Source: Asterias amurensis
Lineage: Eukaryota > Echinodermata > Asteroidea > Forcipulatida > Asteriidae
Reading direction: 5' to 3'
NCBI RefSeq assembly: GCF_032118995.1
Contig: NC_092656.1
Coordinates: 21,844,965 to 21,908,964 of the forward strand
Length of the DNA: 64,000 nucleotides
Program-made: the position numbers and the translations under genes
Notes under the pieces: generated by a model
Database searches by the model: none
Seen by the model: the letters and a program-made list of their open reading frames with translations, nothing else
What the model was told of the DNA's origin: nothing
Shown: positions 11,708-21,843 of the stretch, piece after piece
How the letters are laid out: each line of letters opens with the position of its first letter
How positions within the stretch are numbered: position 1 is the stretch's first letter

Positions 11708-12540
11708 GAGATATCCCTTTTTGTAAAAATGAGTGCAAAACCAAAAGTGGTGGCGCCATACGGGAAGTCTTATCTTCAAAGCTACAGACAGAGGGGAAAT
11801 ATATTATTATTATTATTATTAACAACTAAAAAGTAAAACGGAAATAGCTCCCGTGATTGGAGAGTTTCTAGAAAAGTAGAAGGATACTATTTTAACAGTG
11901 TGTTCAAATGTTAGACTGTATAGCCCCACTTCTGTGTGTCTACTCTAGTCTAGGTAGCCCTGGTGTACTTGGTAGGAGGACGTCAGTCAGCGCCACTCTG
12001 TCGCATTGCATGCAACGGAGGAGTCCAACCTGGGCTATGTGTCCTAGATTCTCGGCATTTGCCACAGAATTTTAGGGCTATGTTCACCATTTAATCATCA
12101 CGTTAATCTGTCAAATTTTAATCAGTCAGCATGGTCAGTTAGTTGTCAGTCATAAACAATACAATACAATACAAAGAATGCTACAATACAACATCTCAAA
12201 AGAAGTCGAAAATATCCAGTTAAAATACACCATGATTTTTATGAATGAGAGTAATAGTACCTCCCAGTGCAAAAGATACACTACAGTATCACCAGTGTCA
12301 TTAGACCTACTCCTAGAACTATTGTCCAATAGTGGAGTGAACACCATACACCAAACCATGTGTACTTCAAATTAAACAATCGTTTTATACTGTTCTTCTT
12401 TTTCAAAATTGTTGTTTTATTCAGGAAGGTGTGAGTGTTTTCCAGTGTCTACTGCAGAATAAGTTTTCACCGTCATACAAAAGATCCAAGACTCTTTGCA
12501 AGGAACCTCTAAACGTGACAATTAAATATCATCATTAATC

Positions 12541-15025
12541 ATGACTCGCTGGGCCCGTGGGAATAAAGGGAACAACAAGAGACCCCATGAGGCATCTTCC
12601 TGGGATGAACTCAAGGAGAAGACGAACAAAGCAAAGAAACATCCGAGGACTTCAAACAAAGACGAGGATAACCCAGTCAAGCGAAGAAGTAAGAAGAAAA
12701 GGAAACAAAGACAGGACGAGGGATTTGTCGAAGATGAACCAAGTACCTCAAAGGGTCACGTGATCTCTGATTCACGCATAAAGGAACGTGATAGCAGATT
12801 TAGTTCAAGCTTGAATGAGAGACTAACAGCGATGGCTCAGAGTACAGACCCGTCTGAGGACGACAAAACAACACTCCGCCAGAAGGACAGGAAGAGAGAG
12901 GAGAGGCGGGTGAAGAGGATTAAGAACAAAGCAAATAATATGGTTGGTAATTTGTATTTATTTAAAATCGTAGTTCTTTGTTTGCTGTGTCCAGAGTAAG
13001 GCAAAAGTAAAACAAAAAAAACGTTCAAAGCCATTTGCCCTTTTGGGTACTTGAAAAGTTAAATGGAGTTTAAAGTTGTCGGCAATTTAAATTCTTAATC
13101 AGGGCTCTTAATTATTCCCCTTGTGTAATGCCTCCAAAGTTTCAATATGTCAGACTGAATGCCATCAAAAGAAAGAACAAATTCAGATAGATTTATTTTT
13201 GTTATTTATAGGTGTGTTTCAACTGTCGTGAGGCTGGCCATGGTGTGGCCGACTGCCCTAAGATTCTACTCGACGTGGAGCAGGGCACGGGAATCTGTTT
13301 CCGCTGTGGTTCGACCGAGCATGAAGCGCACAAGTGCACTGCCAGAGTTGACCCTGGACAAGGTTAGGCAGGGATGAGAAATTTCAAACTTTTATCTAAA
13401 CCCAGACTTTTTTAAGTGTGCCTAGTAAAGGAAAGAAATTGCTGCTCCTTTCTCCAAACTTCTAGCACTGAGGATACTGCTCCTGGAAGCTCCTTGGAAT
13501 CTATAACTCCAGGGGTTATCAAAATGTGGAAATGCCATTATTTCAATGTACCTCCTAAAATCTGGATCCCAGTTTCAAGCATTTTTTGTCAGCAGTGACT
13601 AAGAAAAAAGAAAGAAAAAAAACTGTGCAACATTAGCTCTTGGAATATATTCACTAAGAACATTCCTTACTCAAAACCCCCAGTGGTGAAACCAGGGGCA
13701 AGGGGCTTGAGGAGCTGAGTAACGAGCGACTGCGAGCTTACCAATAATGACATCTACGATTAAGGCTTGGATTGGGGGAATGCCTAACATTGTCTGTACT
13801 AACCCCTTATATTATGTACGCTTGCAGGAGAATTCCCTTTCGCCAAGTGTTACATATGCCAAGAGACTGGGCATTTGTCAAAGAGCTGCCCCGACAATCC
13901 ACGTGGCCTTTATCCGATGGGCGGAGGATGTAAACGATGTGGTTCGGTGGAGCACAAGAGCCTCAACTGTCCTGACCTGAGGGTGGAAATCGGTATGGAC
14001 ACATTTTTGTTTGTTAAATCAGGGCTCAAATTTTACACTAGCCCGCCGGTTCCAAGCCAGTGATTTCCTCGTCTGGCCAGTAAGCTCAAGACAGAAAAAG
14101 TCCAGTGGTCTTTCTTTCAATTCATCATCTTCGTTCAACTGTTGGGTTTGAGTCTCACAAATATCTGTTAATCCTGCTGAGTATCACCCATTAAACAGAA
14201 AAGGGTTTTTAGGTGAGCAAAAGCACAAAACACGACGTCCACAGATTTACATTAAACCTACACTGTTTGAAGATAATGGTGGTAGAAAGCTTCCCTTAAA
14301 ATTTCATTTGCTGAGGTGCTGTAGTTTTTGAGAAACGAGTAAAACAATGTCCCCCCCAAAAAAAGATCTTTTCAATGTAGCAAGTTAAATGTGTTTACCA
14401 GTTAACACGTTTTACATTGCTGAAATAATTTTCGCCTCACTGAGACAAAAATTATTTCTGTGACTTGTTTTACTCATTTCTCAAAAAACTACATCCCCTC
14501 AGCAAGTAATATTTTAAGGGAAGCTTTCTACCACCATTATCTTTAAACCATGCAAGTTCAACGTAAATCTGTGGACAGTGTGTTTTGTGTTACAGTGAGT
14601 ACCCAAAGCCTTTTATCTACCCAGGGCCCAATTTCATAGAGCGATAAAAAAAAAATTACCAACTAAATTTTCACATGATTTTAGGGATGAGCAAACATCA
14701 GCTGAATACCAGTAACAAGCAATATGCAACAAATGGAAATTTTGTTGGTAAACCTGTTTTTATTAAGGAAGAAATTTCATGCTAAGCAAATTTTTGTGCT
14801 TAAGCAGCTCTATGAAATTGGGCCCAGATTTAAAGTCAAATTTAAACCCCCATAAAAACTCCTGATTTATTGTTGTTCTCCTGTACAGACCCAGACGAGA
14901 CGACCATTCCAACGCTAGCCAGCACAGCGGGCTGGAGTGCCGATGCAGAGTACGATGATATGATACCTAAGCCGACAGTGCAGAGACCTCCAACCAAGAA
15001 AAAGCCAAAATTTGTCAAGTTTTGA
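12541..15025 (+). CDS. ZCCHC9: Zinc finger CCHC domain-containing protein 9 (ZCCHC9)
   Basis: Four exons: 12541-12942, 13212-13362, 13828-13992 and 14889-15025, joining in phase to 284 residues and stop. The N-terminus MTRWARGNK and the C-terminus KPKFVKF match the vertebrate protein's ends. Residues 1-134 are lysine/arginine-rich and likely carry nuclear or nucleolar targeting. Four zinc knuckles follow: Cys136-Cys139-His144-Cys149, Cys163-Cys166-His171-Cys176, Cys192-Cys195-His200-Cys205 and Cys219-Cys222-His227-Cys232. The family binds RNA in the nucleus and nucleolus. The ATG has A at -3. The intron 1 donor (gttggt) is weak, but the stronger gtaatt 4 nt on would break the frame. Intron 3 holds two transposons. 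Length is close to the human protein. Identification is secure. Confidence 0.95.
14201..14612. mobile_element. Family F fold-back element in ZCCHC9 intron 3
   Basis: Left arm phrases gtccacagatttacatta, gataatggtggtagaaagct and gaggtgctgtagtttttgag reappear inverted in the right arm as aaactacatcccctcag, agctttctaccaccattatc and gtaaatctgtggacag. Arms are about 180 nt and imperfect. A second copy lies at 47583-47935 and a half copy at 30150-30345. Non-coding. Confidence 0.75.
14622..14828. mobile_element. Family M MITE, near full length
   Basis: Terminal inverted repeats cagggcccaatttcatagag and ctctatgaaattgggcccag, about 207 bp, with the right half reading tttgtgcttaagcagctc. It lies ten bases after the family F element in the same ZCCHC9 intron. 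Confidence 0.8.
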
Positions 15026-15149
15026 CCAACTGAATTGTGACATTCTATCAGCCAGTTACAGGAAATGACTCATGTCTACTGTTGACAGTCAGGGGAAAAA
15101 CTCTGTCGGACAATTTTGCTATGAAGTGGGGTTTATAAAGACAAATTTA

Positions 15150-15226
15150 TAACAGCAGGATTTGAACCTGCATCCTCTGGATTAAGGTGCAGGTACTCTA
15201 CCAACCGAACTATGTAGCCCTAATGT
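15150..15226 (-). repeat. tRNA-like SINE head
   Basis: Read on the minus strand: an A-box-like tagttcggttggtagagta and a B box ggttcaaatcc spaced as in a tRNA. Stem pairing is poor and no clean anticodon arm can be drawn, so I treat it as a tRNA-derived SINE fragment rather than a working tRNA gene. Confidence 0.55.
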
Positions 15227-15385
15227 TGGTTGTCTCTTTCGATTTTGTCAATATCGCTGTTCGGGGTGCCTGTCTGAAGCCATACAACACCTGAAACTGC
15301 AGTCAAGCCAGGGATCACACCCAAGTTTACAATACAACCTGTGCCATTAAAGGGGTTGCAACTTTTTAAATTTCAAATATCATGT

Positions 15386-15391
15386 AATAAA
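15386..15391 (+). promoter_or_regulatory. Candidate ZCCHC9 polyadenylation signal
   Basis: AATAAA about 360 nt after the ZCCHC9 stop codon. It is the first canonical hexamer I noticed on the sense strand; use is unproven. Confidence 0.4.
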
Positions 15392-15599
15392 ACCACAACG
15401 GAAACTGGGTACATTTTAATTAACTTAATTTATTTAATCAATTTTGATTAAAATAGTGATGTTTGAGTAACAATGATGCTAAAGGAGCGTTACAAAATTA
15501 ATAGCCCTGTTCATCGGGTGTACTTTTTTTTAGACCATTCCTTTAACTTTCTGACCTCCCTGGAAAGCATACAACCCTTTAGAAGCTACTTATCGACAC

Positions 15600-15951
15600 T
15601 GGACACTAGTGGTAATTGTCAAAGACCAGTCTTCTCACTTGGTGTATCTCAACATATGCATAAAATAACAAACCTGTGAACATTTGAACGTCAAAGTTGC
15701 GAGTGAATAATGGAACAAAAACGCCCTTGTCGCATAAGTTGTGTGCTTTCAGATGCTTGAATTTGAGACCTCAGCTGAGGTCTCGAATACAATTCAAATA
15801 TTTTAATGAAAAATTTAAAAAAGTATGTTACTTCAGAGGGAGCCGTTTCTCACAATGTTTTATACTATCAACAGCTCTCTATTGCTCATTACCAAGTAAG
15901 TTTTTATGCTAACAATTATTTTGAGTAAATTACCAATAGTGTCCAGTGCCT
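15600..15951 (-). mobile_element. Family A TTAA-flanked MITE
   Basis: Left end cactggacactagtggtaat, inner inverted repeat gacctcagctgaggtc, right end agtgtccagtgcct, then TTAA at 15952-15955. The left TTAA has decayed. Confidence 0.8.
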
Positions 15952-16139
15952 TTAAATTGGCTCTTAGGGGTAAATCTAATGCAATACAGTTTGGTTCTTA
16001 TACTATAGGGCAGACATCGTACTAGCTAGATCAAGACGCTTTACAGCATTATTATCCCTGCTTATCGGACACACCTGGACCATATCTCTAAAGTTTTCCA
16101 ACTCTTTTGGAAGCATACAACCTCAAATTACTTGAGTTA

Positions 16140-16334
16140 ACCCTCTTGGGAGCAATTGCAACACAATACACTGTCTCATCCTTTTGAGTTCCCCATTTAT
16201 ACACCTGGGTTGAGAGGAGCAACTATGGTTAGGAGCTCTGCTCAAGGACACAAAAGTCAAGACGGGGAATCGAACCCACACTCTCCAATGATTCAGCAAT
16301 ATGCAGTAGAGTGCTCGGCCACGATACACCATAA
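16140..16334 (-). repeat. tRNA-derived SINE, family S
   Basis: Minus strand reads gtgtatcgtggccgagc, then gagtgtgggttcgattcccc (B box), then gtcctt-agcag, the same order as the full copy at 34355-34785. The 3' tail is absent or diverged. Confidence 0.65.
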
Positions 16335-18231
16335 AAGGTGAAATTCCAGGCCTGCAATCAACATCTTAGACATTACAGGCATGTTGTAATAGATGTTATT
16401 TTCTTTAACATTTGCCGACCATAGCCGCTATCGTCTTTAGCGACCGCAAGCTTCTTGTACCAAAAGTGCCCAAAAACTGCAACAAGATTAAGTGGACAAC
16501 GTCTACTCAACCAAACTCTAAAAGTAATGGTCATGTCCTGAACTGACATTTTCTAATGATTCTTTTGTCGACTCTACATTACTTTATTCAAAAACAAAAT
16601 CATAAATTTATGCTTCTTTTCTTGTTTTTTTTTTTTTTTTTTCCAGACAAACCAAACTACATTCACATGTTTACATTTTATTGATCATTTTTTCCCAATA
16701 AAAAACGTTGGTGTTTTTCTTATGGCAATTTTAACTTTGTTTCAACTTGGAACCAGTGTAGGAATCGGACTGGGAACCAGTTTTGTTGTTGCCATGACAA
16801 TAAAACACTCACCTTTAAAATGAGTAATTCTGATAAACTCTTTCCTCTAGCTGTGATGAGTGTAAGGCTGGAAGCTGACCTCTCCTTAAATAACAAGAGT
16901 CCTGGCAGTCGTTGAAAAAAAGTCAAAGGTTGGCCAACTCTGATCCCAGACGTTGCGCTACATCCGCCTTTGGGAAACGATCGCGCACAAACAAACTGCC
17001 AGCAACCCGGAACGAAGTATTAAATACAGAAACACAGGTCACCTTATCATAAATGTAAACAAAACAACCTATTGCCTTTATAGGTCGACGAGGTCGTGCA
17101 GCGTAATCTTTGGCGATATGAGACGGGTACAAAGAACAAATTGATACGAACTTAGACTGGGAAATCTCGGATTGCATCTGATCACATGAAACTCATTACA
17201 GGGAGAGAGATTAAATACATCTGATAGTTTGAAAATATGATCAGCTGATGCAAAGTGCTTTCCAATCCAAAGAACCCTTGATATAATTGACTAAAATTAA
17301 ATAAAACAAGAGATAACGTACGTCCTGATATTTAATTTCTAGCTTTGAAGGATAAAACATAATAATTTTGGGGGCTAATCATCCTCATGGCAAGCTAAGA
17401 GCTGAACTAAGAAGGACATGGCTACATTGTGTTCGAGAAGCAGGCATGCAAGGACACCTGTTGACAGCTAGCAACATCAACCCTTTGTGACCACGGAGTG
17501 CAGCCACTATCGAAAGTGTTTGATTTTTTCTCGAGGGAGGAAAACTGGATGGTCTGGAAACCCTTGTGGCACATCAGCAGAGAACCAAACCAGGGTCACC
17601 TTGGTGAGAGGCAAGCGATTTCACACAAGCCAACTTTGCCCCCCAAAAAAATCCATAAGCAAGTAGTGAAATAAAGATAGCAGTCAATTGGAAGGAATAA
17701 AGAAAGAGGCAGAAAAACCAGTGCAACCCTTTCTTCCAGACATAAGTAGGCCAAAACAAGTTCTTTTGCAAGCTTAAGTACATGACACACAGGACCAACA
17801 GCTTTATTATGCCTGATGTGAAGGACAAACCAATTACAGTAAAATGGCAAGTTGAGCACCATGGCCTAAATCCCACACTCTTAGCTAATCAGAAACGCCA
17901 GAGCTTGAGTCTGTGTGTACTATTGCTTGGCAGCAAATTTCACATCACCAATTTTCTGTTTCGAAGAGAATGATCTGTACCTTGCAGCTTGTCCAAAAGT
18001 GTCAACAATTTTGCATATTTTTTTCCAGACAAAACGGGACAAGTTTTTAACAATGTTGCCAAGCTATATAAACCTTATCAGTAAGTGTTATTTACACAGA
18101 ATTATCAACTGCAATTGAGTTTAGTTTCCAAGAACGCCATCAATATTTTATTGGACTTTACCAGGTGTCAAGATGCTTGTTTGTTGCACGACCTACTTGT
18201 GAAAAATAAAGAGCCGAGAACAATTCATTTG

Positions 18232-18378
18232 ATATTAATTTTGGTTTTTACCCATACACCGATGTGCGTTAGCACTGTATACTAACATGCCAGTGATATT
18301 TTTTCACAGGACTCTGGAAAGTACTGAGTATACAGTGCTAACGCACATCAGTGTATGGGTAAAAACCAAAATTAATAT
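18232..18378. repeat. Inverted repeat of 147 bp (family E)
   Basis: The arms atattaattttggtttttac-ccatacac and their reverse complement at the right differ at few positions. Fragments of the same element, with the adjoining phrase gttaaatttgc-tc-ggaataaa, appear at about 20455-20525, 27340-27430 and 27965-28020. Non-coding dispersed repeat. Confidence 0.65.
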
Positions 18379-19398
18379 TCTTTATCCCCGATGCAAATTT
18401 AACATCTAATAATTCATTTGTTGTTGTTTTTTAAGAAATAAACTTTCAAAAATTAACAAAAAATACACTTTTCTTTTGATTGGTAAAGTATTTACATTTA
18501 TTGACATTTTGATAAATGCTTTACAGTACAAAAAACACAGTGAAAATACAAATAAGCTTTTTAATTTACAGGTAGTAGGAGTAAACTTTAAACAACTTCC
18601 TTTAGGTCTTCAACTTATCAAATAATGTACAACATTTCTTTTTTGTAATAGATAAGGGTCTCTGTTCCATCTGAAAATTGCCTGCAGTCACTTGATCAAC
18701 CCAGGTCCAAAACCTTCAAAGAATGTAAGCGTCTGCCTTGAAACGGATAACCTTTTACAATCCCTTAGTATCCTTACCAGAAAGATATTACAACAAAATT
18801 CAACCCAGAAGAAAATTTTTGATTAGTGGCTTTTTTTCATAATTTTATAAAATATACAAACCAGACACTCCGAACCTGATTAATAATTTTAATTACATGG
18901 CAATATCACTCTTAAGACAGTTTTATAATTTGTCCAAAAGAAAAACAAATTCATAATAACGGGTTGGTTCTGTGTAGTACGTAAAATGGCAGGAAAAATC
19001 ACAAACATGTCAAATTCTTGGGACTTGGTATCCCACCATTATATTTGTTTTTAACAAAAGTTTTTAAAAATAGAACATTGCGAACGACATCAGTCCAAAC
19101 AGCGCCCTCGCTGAGGTCAAAAGAAGGCTGAGAGCTGCGCAGGGTTCTAAAGACAAGCACAATTTTCCATTGGGTTGAACACGGCAACAGCAGTATATAC
19201 AAGAGGTCTGGTTGCCCATATCATGCACAAAGCCCTTTATTGAAAGAATTGCGACAGACAGTGAGGGACCAGTTTTCTGTGGTCACATGGTTGCTCTACG
19301 CCAATTTCTGTCCAAATGCAGCACAAACCAATGTGCAGTCTTGCCTGGCATCCCACATGAGGGTTTTTTTGTACCGAAAATGGCTTACAATCGCAAGT

Positions 19399-19544
19399 TG
19401 GATTTCACAAAGAGTTAAGACTAGTCTTGTCTCAAGTTAGGACGAGTTACTCGTTCTAACTTAGGACTAGCCTCAAGCTGTCAATATCTCCTAGGACTAG
19501 TTCTAAGTAAGGACTAGTCCCAAGTTCTGTGTGAAATCGACCCC
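19399..19544. mobile_element. Family P palindromic MITE, copy 2
   Basis: Starts ttggatttcacaaagagtta and ends gtgtgaaatcgacccc, with internal ggactag and tcctaac runs. More diverged than copies at 37131 and 38157. Confidence 0.8.
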
Positions 19545-19898
19545 TGGTCATTCAACATATTCTAAGTCTGGTCACTTGACTTCTTATAGTTACAGTAAAA
19601 ATGAATCTGTGTGAGGCAAAAGCCCTGTGCAAAGGCACCAGTCTCTTATTGTGAGAGTAATTTTGGTGTGCCATAACACTCCCCCTTGCCAACAAAGATG
19701 ACACAGTTAGGTTTTTTTTAGCTCCCATGTTGATTTGAGTTGCATAATTTACAAGCAATCTTTTACTTATACTATAAACTTTGCATAAATTATTGATCTT
19801 AAAATATACCACATCCAATTATTTCATATTTTACACATTATTATACACACTCAGGAAGAAAATAGATTTACATATTTTTATAGTGAAAAGAGATAACC

Positions 19899-20094
19899 GG
19901 GCCCCAGTTTCACAGAGCTGCTTAAGCAGAAAATATTGCTTAACAATTTTTGGGTAAGCAGAAATGAGCAGGATACCAGTCACAAATTGTACATGAGGCA
20001 TAGTGTTTTGGCTGGTAACTGTATTCTGGTAAGCATAAGTATTTGCTGCTTAGCAACTTTATGTGTTTGAGCAGCTCTATGAAATTGGGCCCAG
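19899..20094. mobile_element. Family M MITE, full length
   Basis: Ends gggccccagtttcacagagc and gctctatgaaattgggccc. The body contains gagcaggataccagtcacaa and ggctggtaactgtattctgg. About 196 bp; the best intact copy of this family in the window. Confidence 0.85.
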
Positions 20095-21145
20095 ATTTGT
20101 ATCTCCAATGCTAAGTACAAGTCTGCTGAGAGAGCCAGTTTACTCTCAACTCCAGCTACGTTCTACACTGCTGCAGCATCTGGGCACAAGTTAATAGAAC
20201 CACTTGGTAGGAAACTTCTCAAAATCCATTCTAAATATTTTGTTTTCAGCTTTTCAATGTTATAGAGTATTACGCAACAACAAAAATAGGCACAATTTGT
20301 TCAGCATTACTGTTCTCCTACTTGCCGAATGCAAACATTGGCATTATGTCTTCAAAACTAAACCAAAAAGAACACTTGATACTTTAATTCATGTAACAAA
20401 AATTCTGTTACTGATATAGCTTGTATAGCATGTTGTTGGTATCAAATCTGTAATGGATGTTAAATTTGCGTCGGGAATAAAGGATATTAGTTTTGATTTT
20501 TTACCCATACACCGATGTGTGTCAAATCTGTAATGCATACTATTTTAACTCTGAATTGTCCTTTTTGCACTGTATAACATTTTGTGTATTTTTTCACAAG
20601 TTTTTTTCCCAGAATCAACCCTAAAAAACAAAACTCTGAGAACATTGCAATTACAAAACCGAAAAACTTGTTTGACCTTTTGCAGATAATTTGAAGACAA
20701 AAATTTAAACAACCTCTTAGTTCTGTTAAAGATTTTATCGTTATAATATCTGGATTAATCTTTACGGGATTACTTAATGACATTATTCTCCAAGGAAGAT
20801 GTTGAATTTTTACAAATCTGCCGAATGTACAATGTGGTATAAAAGTAAAAAAAACAAAAGCACAGACGTTGTATATAAATTTGAATCTTGGGTCAGAGTT
20901 CACAAAAAGCAAATAAGGGTGCTGAACTTTCTTCAACTCGAGATTTGAGTCATACATGCATGGTCAGTTTTTTTCAGCTAAAACAAGCCAAGTTGAACAA
21001 ATAGTCAAATCTAGTCAACAAAATCAATGAAATACATGTACATAACTTGTGACTCTTGTTTGTAGGAGGAGACTGAGCTGAAAAAGGGCTAAAATCCTTG
21101 CAAGAAGTTGGAAATTCATGAAAAGAAAACTAGTACAAAGTCTGC

Positions 21146-21151
21146 TTTATT
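21146..21151 (-). promoter_or_regulatory. Candidate SHC polyadenylation signal
   Basis: AATAAA on the minus strand (TTTATT on plus), about 690 nt past the SHC stop. Other AT-rich variants lie between, so use is uncertain. Confidence 0.3.
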
Positions 21152-21805
21152 TTTATGTAAGTACATGAGTGTTGTAAACCTTTTGGTCTTCTTATTTGGA
21201 AAATATAACTTTCAAATATAATAACTGATGAATAAAACAATTTAAAAACTTTGCATAAACAACAAAAATAATATAAGGTCCTGCCTGACTTTTAAAGTGA
21301 CCCACTGGCAAGGGTTCATTTCATCACCAAAAAAAAATTTCCTCCCAAAACTTAATCCATCTGACTATTTCTCCCAGTGATCCACCAAGAAAAATTAATC
21401 TTAAGAGATGTCTGGTGGTCCTATTTTGAGTTTACTCTGAAAAGACCAAGTGGCGATGCACTTCAAAGTGGTGATCAGGACAGACCGTGCAATTGTTGCA
21501 CTTATTCCAAAACATTGGGACCCGTTTAAGTGCACGGATTGGTCCCAAAAATTGTCCAATGCTGGTGAGACATGCACTCCAAACCCTTGAAGTCAATCAG
21601 TGGTGTACCTTGCCGTAGTACGCCAATATGATGTGTTTGGTTATGCCTTTCTTGTTTACTCAGTTCAAAAGATTCCAGGAAAAAAAAAAATTTGTTTCTT
21701 TTTTTACAAACTGTAAGCTGATTAAGTATGTTGATCCGTTCTGCAGTTTGCATTCAAATTTTGGAGCAGCAGCATAAATAAAAAATACCTCATTTTTTAA
21801 AAGGC

Positions 21806-21831
21806 TTTTTTTTTTTTTGGGGGGGGGGGGG
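21806..21831 (+). repeat. T-run/G-run compound tract
   Basis: Thirteen T directly followed by thirteen G, 12 nt after the SHC stop codon on the plus strand, so the SHC mRNA would carry a C run then an A run. Similar T-then-G junctions occur at 4480-4502, 9479-9507 and 31608-31630. Confidence 0.9.
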
Positions 21832-21843
21832 TGAATTGTTTTT

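Larger units (their letters stand above)
1..12540. other. Gene-free region with repeat debris
   Basis: I find no exon chain or recognisable protein domain here. The stretch holds interspersed repeats (listed separately), homopolymer tracts (G run near 2436-2453, T run 4747-4775, T then G runs at 4480-4502 and 9479-9507) and AT-rich sequence. Stretches 753-1700, 2480-3920, 4130-6300 and 9430-10000 show nothing I can name. The part from about 10700 to 11450 is richer in CpG and is the likeliest place for promoter sequence of the gene downstream, but no transcription start can be fixed from sequence alone. Confidence 0.6.
15026..21843. other. Intergenic region and convergent 3' ends
   Basis: ZCCHC9 (+) and SHC (-) converge here, so both 3' UTRs lie inside. 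I see no exon with a recognisable product. Contents are the repeats listed separately. Stretches 16400-18230 and 20530-21800 show nothing further that I can name; long open frames on the minus strand at 17574-17876 and 20487-20957 have low-complexity, phenylalanine-rich translations typical of AT-rich non-coding DNA. Confidence 0.6.

Noticed and set aside
15150..15226. Functional tRNA gene
   Set aside because: A- and B-box-like sequences are present but the cloverleaf is broken, and the context is repeat-rich.
16923..17177. 84-codon minus-strand frame ending in RVAGSLFVRDRFPKADVAQ
   Set aside because: Reads like a possible protein fragment but I could not place it in a family and found no adjoining exon.
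17574..17876. 100-codon minus-strand open frame with hydrophobic stretches
   Set aside because: No recognisable family, overlaps a second open frame of similar length, no splice context; looks random.
20487..20957. 156-codon minus-strand open frame
   Set aside because: Begins inside a dispersed repeat (family E text), phenylalanine/lysine-rich, no domain, AT-rich DNA. Chance frame.
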